Source of the DNA: Linum tenue
Taxonomy: Eukaryota > Streptophyta > Magnoliopsida > Malpighiales > Linaceae
DNA: 64,000 nt
Assembly: GCA_946122785.1 (NCBI GenBank)
Contig: CAMGYJ010000008.1
Location: 19,741,475-19,805,474, forward strand
Reading direction: 5' to 3'
In this document: positions 57,229 through 64,000 of the stretch, one piece after another
Numbering within the stretch: position 1 is the first letter of the stretch
Layout of the letters: every line of letters starts with the position of its first letter
Translations under genes and position numbers: made by a program
Notes under the pieces: model-generated
What the model was told of the DNA's origin: nothing
Seen by the model: the letters and a program-made list of their open reading frames with translations, nothing else
The model's database searches: none

Positions 57229-60200
57229 ATGGATTCCGATCATATCAACACTCGATTGAACTCCAAGAATTATTCGCTTTGGGAATTTCAGTTTAGGGTT
57301 TTCATTGAAGGCAAGGGGTTTGCGGGGCTGCTCGATGGTTCCTCCAAGAAGCCGATCTCTCCTCCTGTTGATGAGCAGGCCGTGTCCAAATGGGTGCAGC
57401 ACGACGACAAAGTTTGCTCGATGATAATGAACTCAGTCGATCCTAGCATCGTGCTTGGGCTACGTCTTCTCCCTATGGAAGCAGCAATGTGGAAGTCGTT
57501 GGCCGAGACATACTCCTCGACAAGTGCCAACCCCCAATTCGAGTTGGAATTTGAACTCACTAACCTCCACCAGGGAGAGCTCGACGTAGCGTCTTACTTC
57601 AACGCTGCGCGGGTGATCTGGACAGAGCAAGACCTGCTCTCGGCCTCGCTTCTTTCCCAACCGGTCCCTGCCGAGCTCCAGGCTGAGAAGAACAAGATCC
57701 GTCTCCTTCAATTTTTGATGCGTCTCAAGCCAGAGTTTGAATCCATTCGCGCCACTTTGCTCAATCGTGACTCCCTGAAGCTTAAAGGCGTCCTGGCTGA
57801 TTTAGTCCGAGAAGAAACTCGCCTTCTGACACAGGTCGCTCTTGATATTCGTCCAGGGTGTAGTGACACGGCCATCTTCAGCGCCGTACCTGGCGGTCAT
57901 CGCCCTCCCAGCACTGGTTCCTTCTCCCCAAGTGTGGCTGTTTCTTCGGGTGTTGGCGGCGAGGTACTCTCAAGGGAAACCAACGACCAGCTCGCCTTCG
58001 CAGCCTACCGTTCCTAGTCTTATCGTCGTCCTCTCTCAGAAGTTGAATTCCACCATTGCCATGAAAAAGGGCATACGAAGAAATTTTGTCGTAAGCGCAA
58101 TTTCTGTGTCTATTGCAAGAAACGCGGTCATATTATTTCTGATTGTTGACTGTTGCAGGAAAGAATGGCTGATGACAGTGGCTCCAACGGGTCCAATGGG
58201 GGTCGCGGCAGTGGCTATGGTGCGCATGGAGGGTGCGACAACAGCTCGCCTGAATCGGGCTCTCGTCAGGTGTATGTTGCGACTTCGGAAGCTAGTTCGG
58301 ATGGCATCTTAGTCACTCCTGCTCCCTTGGAACAAATGGTTAATAAGGCCATTACTTCCACCTTTGCAGGTCTTCAAGTTACAGGTAAATTTCCTAGATG
58401 GATTCTTGATTCTGCGTGTTTTAATCACATGACTAGTAATGGTTCTGCGATTACCGATGTTCGTCCGGTTAATAACATGTCGTTACAAGTTGCTAATGGT
58501 GATAAGCTTCACATCTCTGGTATTGGTTCAGTTCATGACTCTCAGATTGCTTTACCGACTACCTTTCATGTTCCTAAGATAGTCCCTAATTTGGTTTCTG
58601 TGGGACAACTTACTGAGCAAGGTTGCCATGTTACCTTTGCACCTTCTGGTTGTGTTTTGCAGGACATGAAGACGGGGAGGGAGCTCAGGAGGGGTAGCAA
58701 GCATGGTCGTATCTTCTTTCTGGATGAGCTCTCCACTGTTCCATCTCGTTCGGTGTCGGATTCTTTGTCGGTGTCTAGGGTATCTTCATTTCCTGTTTAC
58801 TCGAGTCTCAGTGATCAAAAATTTCATTTGTGGCATGCTAGATTGGGTCATCCGAACTCAAATAGACTTGTAGCCATGTTTCGTCAGCAGTTATTTGTTG
58901 AAAACAATAAATGTCATCGTGTATCAGATTTTTCTTGTCAAAACTGTGTCGAGGCCAAAACTACTCGCATTTATTTTCCTTCTAGTACCACAGTTATCAA
59001 TGAACCATTTCATCTTATCCATACCGATCTGTGGGGTCCTTGTCCGGTCACCTCACGTCATGGCTATAAGTATTTTGCTCTATTTGTTGATCATGCTACT
59101 CGCTATACTTGGGTTTCTGCGCCTCAAGTCTGATCTTTTACCCATTGCCACTGAATTTTTACAAATGATCAAGACTCAGTTTGATAGAACTGTTCGTGTA
59201 GTCTGGTCTGATCCTGGTGGTGAGTTTAGTTCTGCCCCATTGCTTAATCTGTATTCCTCTCTTGGCATTCTCACCCATAAATCGTATCCAGGTGTCTCCC
59301 AGCAAAATGGTTTAGTCGAGCGTAAAAACCGTCATGTCGTAGAGGTTACTCGTGCTCTCCTTCTCTCATCTCACATTCCATCCTTTTTCTGGCCTGAGAC
59401 AGTTTCCACGGCTGTTCGATTGATTAATTACCATATCACTCCTATTCTTGGCCAATCGAGTCCTTATTTTAAACTGTTTGGCAAACATCCCCCATACACG
59501 AGCCTATGTGTTTTTGGCTGTCTTTTCTTTGTTTTGCTTCCTCGCTCCGAACGTACTAAATTGTCCTCAAAAACTGCTCGCAGTGTCTTCCTTGGTTATA
59601 GTGATGTCTCTAAGGGTTATCTATGCTATGATCCAGAACTTCGTCGCATTCGTACAGCCTGCAATGTTGTTTTTATAGAAAATATCATGTACTCCTCGTC
59701 CACTACCACTTCTTTGTTCGACACCTCCTTGGGTCCTCCGTCCTTCTCCGACACTGACGATGATATGGATGATGCTCTCCTTCACTTTGACCAGCCCCCT
59801 GATGACACCCCACCTCCCTCCCCACCATCTCCACCACCGCCGCTGTCACCGCCAGTTCGTCGCTCCCTACGCTCTACTCAGGGTGTTCCTCCGCCTCGGC
59901 ACAGTGATTATGTTACTTATGGTGTGGACTCCTATTTTATCCCCACTCGGTATTCCCAGACCAAGGGTGATCTGAATTGGGATCGCGCGATGACGAGGAG
60001 GTTACTGCTCTTCGGGCAAATGAGATCCGGGTTTTTGTTTCTCACCCCGTTGATCAGCCAGTTGTGGGTTCTCGCTGGGTTTATGCGCCGAAATTTCTTC
60101 CCGATGGCACCTTGGAGCTTCATAAAGCGCGGGTTGTTGCCCAGGGTTTTAGTGAAGAGTTTGGGGTGGATTTCGAGGAGACCTTCGCTCCTGTTGCGAA

Positions 60201-60312
60201 GATGGTATCTGTTCGTACTCTTGTTGTTGTGGCCTCTCATCGTGGATGGCCTCTCTTCCAGTTGGATGTCAAGAACGCCTTCTTGCATGGCGATCTTAAG
60301 GAGACAGTTTAT
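57229..60312 (+). pseudogene. Broken copia gag-pol
   Basis: Gag (57229-58017) has the copia gag signature LNSKNYSLWEFQFRVF and stops early. The zinc knuckle (CHEKGHTKKFC, then CVYCKKRGHIISDC) is in another frame at about 58050-58150. A third frame from 58153 carries the protease (WILDSACFNHMTS), WHARLGHPNSNRL and HTDLWGP. The integrase continues in a further frame after about 59120 (WSDPGGEF, QQNGLVERKNRHVVE). Reverse transcriptase begins near 59977 (SRWVYAPKF, QLDVKNAFLHGD) in yet another frame. At least three frameshifts make it inactive. Confidence 0.88.
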
Positions 60313-60394
60313 AGAGTTTTTTCCCAGAAATAACACCTTTTAAAAAAAAATTACAAAACTAGCACCCTCCCAAAAATATTTACAAGACTAGCAC

Positions 60395-60785
60395 CCTTTT
60401 TTATTGACCGCACCCTTGTGATGCGTTTTACATATAAACCGCATCCTCCAGGTGCGTTTTATATGTAAACCGCAGCTGGAGGGTGCGTTCTATTCTGATG
60501 GGCCTAAACCGCACCTTGGCCATGCGTTTTCATGTCTGGCCTACTTAAAACGCATGGCCGAGGTGCGGTTTAGGCCTGACCTACCTAAACCGCACCTTAG
60601 TGATGCGGTTTATTCCTCCAAGAACAAACCGCATCTCTAAGGTGCGGTTTGACCATGTAGACCGCACCTCCCAAGTGCGGTTTACGTGTCAATAATTTTC
60701 CGACACCCGACACAGCCATGCAGAGAATTATGGACGTAGGGCTGCATGCAGACTAAAACCGCACCCTAGAGGTGCGGTTTTCACA
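60395..60785. repeat. AAACCGCACCT / AGGTGCGGTTT inverted word array
   Basis: About a dozen copies, alternately direct and inverted, of an 11-base word form several short hairpins. They lie within the end of the Mutator-like element and stop just before its TATA box. Confidence 0.88.
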
Positions 60786-60796
60786 ATTTTTTCCCC

Positions 60797-60803
60797 TATA
60801 TAA
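60797..60803 (+). promoter_or_regulatory. Candidate TATA box of the Mutator-like element
   Basis: TATATAA follows the keyword array, with a CT-rich leader starting about 30 bases later. The inserted Pack-MULE now separates it from the frame at 63360. Confidence 0.45.
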
Positions 60804-61085
60804 GACTTGCCGGAAAACCTCTACTCTTCACACCTCTCATTCTCTCTTTCATTTTTCTGTTGTATATCGGCTAAATTACACGTTTGGTCACTCAAATTAT
60901 ACAAATCTTTCACGTTTGCCACCCGAATTACTTTTCTTTCTTATTTGCCACTAACTTTACGAATCGTTTCACGGTTGGTCACCGGGCGTTACACTCCGTT
61001 AAGTTTGTCCTACGTGGCAGTCAACTATAAAGTTTGACCGTTAACTAGATGACGTGGAAATTAAAAAAAATAAAATTTTCTTTCC

Positions 61086-61662
61086 ACCTGGTTCACTCTC
61101 GTTCAGGCAGCCCCCGGTACATGGCCGCGACTGAGTCGGCTAAGGCTCGGGTGAGATCGCAGAGTGCCCCGAAACAGAGGAACAACTCTGTTTCATCTCC
61201 TTCTCCGACTCTTACCTCTGACCACGCAAGGGAGCAGCAGCAGCCAATCAGGCAGCCGCATAATAGCAGCGGCGCTACTTCAACGACGGCGAAGAAACGA
61301 TTGTCTTTCCCGGATCCGCCTCGATCTGCCGCAGATTATGATTACGATGCTGAGTACCAGTTGAGGTATCCCAGCTATATGGAGCAGAGATCCAAAATGT
61401 CATCCTCGTCTTACACTGACAGCGTTCTAACTGCGACTGACGAGATTATCTCCTCCTGTGCTGATCCTGCTTCTAACTACGAGGTTAACAGGTGGCTGCT
61501 TAGGTGATATCCTCCCATGGAGAGATGAAATCCAATTGGGATTTGTAATCACTGTACTCTTTTAATCAAATTCAGTAGACTAATTGCAGGGACTGGCACA
61601 AACCCATGAAATATGAACTTCAACAGAGCTTTTTGGTATTAGCAATGGGTGGAGACAACTAG
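61086..61662 (+). pseudogene. Captured 3' part of an IQD (IQ67-domain) gene
   Basis: IQD proteins are calmodulin-binding scaffold proteins at microtubules and membranes. The fragment begins inside a coding exon at GSPRYMAATESAKARVRSQS, the conserved C-terminal DUF4005-type motif, and continues RLSFPDPP. An intron (61492-61589) with AG|GT donor and TTGCAG acceptor joins it to DWHKPMKYELQQS, ending at a stop at 61660-61662. The IQ motifs themselves are missing. Retention of the intron shows that genomic DNA was captured, not cDNA. In the unspliced frame it stays open to 61507. Confidence 0.75.
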
Positions 61663-61801
61663 ACAATGCTCTGCAATTTCTTGTTCTTCCATTGATTCTG
61701 CAAGTCAATAAATTGTTAAACTATGATGCAAAATGTGAAGCACATAGTGATTTAACTTTAGGCGAAGAGCTTTAACCAGAAGCAAGAACAATATTTTGGA
61801 T

Positions 61802-62760
61802 TAGCCAGTTAGTGGTTCCCATCCCGCCGGAACTTTTCCAGTCCAAGAAGCTGATGGTGTTGGACCTCAGCTACAATGGTCTCTCCGGCGAAATCCCGAA
61901 ACAGGTAGCCTCCTGCACTAGTCTTCAATACCTTGGATTAGAGAACAATACTTTAGATGGGGAGATTCCGATTGAGCTGTTCACTCTTCCCAACAGGGGC
62001 GGAGACACAGTATTAAAAGGGTGTGCCACGGCACACCCTTGGATCGGGGCTAAAACATCAAAAAATAGGGGTATTAGTTTATGCTATAGCTAGGATTTGA
62101 ACGTGGAACCCCCTTACTATTAGCTTTGACATCTTCCACTAAACCACAATTACTTACATGATAAACTAATACGTTTTATTGCATATATATAATTTACTGT
62201 TTACAAATAATAAGTAAATTAAATTAAAAAACCTCATAATTACATATGCTTATTCAAGAAGTAAACAAAAATTTAACCCTAACAAGCGAGCTTCTTGATA
62301 GTCTTGATGATGAATGTATTTTACAGACTTTTCAAAATATGAGAACCCGTCGTGGGTCACTATAAAATATTGATAGTCATTTTAATTTTTTTAAATTGGC
62401 ACCCCCTTACCCAAAATCCTGGCTACGCCACTGCTTCCCAATCTGGAAACTCTGTACCTTATCTCCAATAGGTTTACCGGGTCGCTCCCTGATTTCCCAC
62501 CTTCATGTGCTCTTTCCAATTTCTGGGTCTCTGAGAATCGGCTCTCTGGATCTATCCCTGTTTCCCTGAGAAATTGCCGGAATCTTACTCAGTTTGTTGC
62601 TTCGGGTAGTGGCATAAGAGGGACCGTCGCCCAGGACGGGAAGAGAGGAATCCAGAGCTCCTCTGTCGTCCCACTTTTACTCTTGGTATATTTGTTTATG
62701 GGTTCCTTTGGACTTGATGCCGGAGATAGTCTGGTGATTGAACGATGGAGTGGATGGTGA
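61802..62760 (+). pseudogene. Captured LRR receptor fragment split by a MITE
   Basis: Leucine-rich repeats of the plant receptor type are seen: LMVLDLSYNGLSGEIPKQV, LQYLGLENNTLDGEIPIEL, then after the insertion LETLYLISNRFTGSLPDF and LSNFWVSENRLSGSIPVSL. Removing the 440-base MITE and one target copy restores a continuous LRR frame. There is no signal peptide, transmembrane segment or kinase. The frame runs out in unrelated sequence near the right arm. Confidence 0.8.
61994..62433. mobile_element. hAT-type MITE inside the LRR fragment
   Basis: It starts CAGGGGCGGAG and ends CTACGCCACTG, with a perfect 8-base duplication CTTCCCAA (61986-61993 and 62434-62441). GGGTGTGCCACGGCACACCC near its left end is a strong palindrome. 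The element is non-coding and is the innermost layer of the nest at the right end. Confidence 0.9.
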
Positions 62761-63124
62761 GGGTGAGGATGATGAGCATTTGGATTTGCCCATTTTTGTA
62801 ATTTATTAAATTTTATTAAATTATTAATATGATAAATTATATAGACAAAATAAGCGCAATGATGAGGTGGAAAGAAAATTTTATTTTTTATTTTTTTAAT
62901 TTCCACGTCATCTAGTTAACGGTCAAACTTTATAGTTGACTGCCATGTAGGACAAACTTAACGGAGTGTAACGGCCGGTGACCAACCGTGAAACGATTCG
63001 TAAAGTTAGTGGCGAATAAGAAAGAAAAGTAATTCGGATGGCAAACGTGAAAGATTTGTATAATTTGAGTGACCAAACGTGTAATTTAGCCGTTGTATAT
63101 CTATATATTTATTTAGTGTGTTTG

Positions 63125-63310
63125 CCATTAAGATTAACTCGTAAGTTTATTTTGTGTTACTTTTTATGCTATTAAGATTAACTCGTAAGTTTATTTTGTG
63201 TTACTTTTTATGCCATTAACATTAACTCGTAAGTTTATTTTGTGTTACTTTTTATGCCATTAACATTAACTCGTAACTTTATTTTGTGTTACTTTTTATT
63301 GTTATTTGTG
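63125..63310. repeat. Four tandem copies of a 45-base unit
   Basis: The unit reads ATTAACTCGTAAGTTTATTTTG followed by TGTTACTTTTTATGCCATTA with few differences. It lies in the leader or intron of the Mutator-like element between the Pack-MULE and the open frame. Confidence 0.92.
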
Positions 63311-63359
63311 ATTTGTGATTTTTATGATATTAACTAAACTACGGTTTGTTTGTGTGCAG

Positions 63360-63722
63360 ATGGCATTCCGTCAGTTAACGCTTGGCTTACGGTGGAATGG
63401 TTACACGGAAGATACCGGAAAGGGGGCCACCTACGTCGGTGGCAATTTTCAGAAAATAACGGTCGGTACCAGACCGAAGCTTGAAGACCTCCATCAAATA
63501 TGCACTGACGTTACTTGCATGGATGGCACGAGAAGAGTAGATCGTATGGTGTACCGATACCCAAACAGAGCAACTGGGTCATTGTGGCATGAGGAATATA
63601 CCATAACCACTCAAGATGACGTAGATTCCATGCTCGAATTCTTGAGGTCCAACAAATTGGCCAAAGCCGAGATGTTCGTTTACACCGAGCCAGCCGTTAA
63701 GGGTTTTTTTCCGTATAACTAA
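63360..63722 (+). CDS. MULE-associated N-terminal-domain protein, 120 aa
   Basis: The ATG follows directly on a good splice acceptor (TTTGTGTGCAG), so the start at 63360 is preferred over the upstream in-frame ATG at 63315. The protein begins MAFRQLTLGLRWNGY, then GATYVGGNFQKITVG, the style of the N-terminal (PB1-like) region of plant Mutator transposases that precedes the DNA-binding and DDE domains. It stops after 120 residues without those domains, so it cannot be a transposase alone. It may be an accessory or truncated product. The family call is from wording and position, with moderate confidence. Confidence 0.5.
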   Translation: MAFRQLTLGLRWNGYTEDTGKGATYVGGNFQKITVGTRPKLEDLHQICTDVTCMDGTRRVDRMVYRYPNRATGSLWHEEYTITTQDDVDSMLEFLRSNKLAKAEMFVYTEPAVKGFFPYN

Positions 63723-63786
63723 ATTAATTAAATTAAATAATGCGACATAAAACATAATTTTATTATCATAAAAAGACATTTCATAT

Positions 63787-64000
63787 TATCATAAAACAAA
63801 CGTCCTAAATTAATTAACATAATAACATTGTCAATGAATAATAATTTAAAGAGGTACATACATATTATCATAAAACAAACGTCCTAAATTAATTAACATA
63901 ATAACATTGTCAATGAATAATAATTTAAAGAGGTACATACATATTATCGTAAAACAAACATACTAAATTAATTAACATAAATAACATTGTTAATGAATAA
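63787..64000. repeat. Tandem repeat of about 90 bases, 2.4 copies
   Basis: Units share CATATTATCATAAAACAAAC, CTAAATTAATTAACATAA and GTCAATGAATAATAATTTAA. The array reaches the window edge and follows the frame at 63360-63722. Confidence 0.9.

Larger units (their letters stand above)
56892..60312 (+). mobile_element. Decayed copia retrotransposon, truncated in reverse transcriptase
   Basis: It consists of LTR, tRNA-iMet primer site, gag, zinc knuckle, protease, integrase and the start of reverse transcriptase in the usual order. Coding is broken by frameshifts near 58010, 59120 and 59970. At about 60312 the conserved phrase KNAFLHGDLKETVY is cut off and unrelated repeat-rich DNA begins, the left end of a Mutator-like element. 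The remaining polymerase may lie beyond the window if the host copy continues after that insertion. Confidence 0.85.
60869..63091. mobile_element. Pack-MULE carrying IQD and LRR gene fragments
   Basis: The 2223 bases start GGCTAAATTACACGTTTGG and end with the inverted copy. The two arms (about 60869-61090 and 62870-63091, roughly 220 bases each) match almost base for base. A perfect 10-base duplication GTTGTATATC flanks it (60859-60868 and 63092-63101). No transposase is inside; instead it carries pieces of at least two unrelated host genes. That combination defines a Pack-MULE. Confidence 0.93.
60313..64000 (+). mobile_element. Mutator-like element, left end and 5' part (runs off window)
   Basis: It begins inside the copia reverse transcriptase. 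The first 480 bases hold an array of AAACCGCACC/GGTGCGGTTT words, then a TATA box (60797), a leader, and an open frame at 63360 after a splice acceptor. The class call rests on the position relative to the truncated copia gene, the structured end and the plant-MULE-like wording of the encoded protein. The right end and target duplication are outside the window. A Pack-MULE is inserted at 60869. Confidence 0.6.

Noticed and set aside
1..64000. CRISPR array, operon, bacterial or organellar insertion
   Set aside because: No spacer-repeat pattern, no clustered intronless genes, and no organellar gene sequence was seen; the tandem repeats present are minisatellites and transposon words.

Overview
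The window is nuclear DNA of a flowering plant. It has spliced genes with GT..AG introns, a plant Mediator subunit, a plant amino-acid transporter, a TIR-NBS-LRR resistance-gene remnant and a terpene synthase, all set in AT-rich DNA full of plant transposons. The resistance-gene remnant resembles the flax L/M/P type in wording and exon layout, so a Linum or close relative is my best guess. That is inference from recalled family features, not a database match.

Genes: (1) MED25, + strand, 2140-9345, 15 exons, reads in frame for 857 residues. (2) A lysine/histidine-transporter-like amino-acid permease (LHT type), + strand, about 11918-18490; its third intron carries a complete, apparently very young Ty1/copia retrotransposon (12823-17352, antisense) only 8 bases from the next exon. 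(3) A 5'-truncated TIR-NBS-LRR remnant, - strand, 18599-20814, convergent with the transporter and 108 bases from it. (4) A sesquiterpene-synthase-type TPS-a gene, + strand, 46078-50346, seven exons, 557 residues, with the DDxxD and NSE/DTE motifs. No other intact host gene is recognised. A possible spliced minus-strand transcript lies at 32.1-33.9 kb.

Transposon layout: 22.9-23.7 kb hAT-type element; 24.5-29.1 kb rearranged gypsy-type LTR element with 2.1-kb LTRs packed with a CGGTACCGCG-like word; 29.5 kb palindromic Mutator-type MITE; 36.5-37.9 kb copia leader/LTR and gypsy remnants; 38.1-38.8 kb hAT-type element; 39.2-41.4 kb candidate Pack-MULE with a 4-coumarate:CoA ligase fragment and a minisatellite; 41.6-42.3 and 43.4-44.0 kb hAT-type elements; 44.3-45.6 kb TRIM-like element; 50.8-56.1 kb element with about 0.2-kb inverted ends that encloses a tandem three-LTR TRIM array, itself broken by a solo LTR; 56.2 kb SINE; 56.5 kb small hAT MITE; 56.9-60.3 kb decayed copia element, cut in its reverse transcriptase by a Mutator-like element that runs off the window; that one holds a Pack-MULE (IQD and LRR gene pieces), whose LRR piece holds a hAT MITE.

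The genes do not form a pathway or operon. The clearest biological points are the copia insertion beside the splice acceptor of the transporter gene, the four-deep transposon nest at the right end, and a recurring architecture in which otherwise unrelated transposons carry dense arrays of a private, often palindromic 7-12 base word near their ends. Target-site duplications were read directly and mark most element boundaries exactly.
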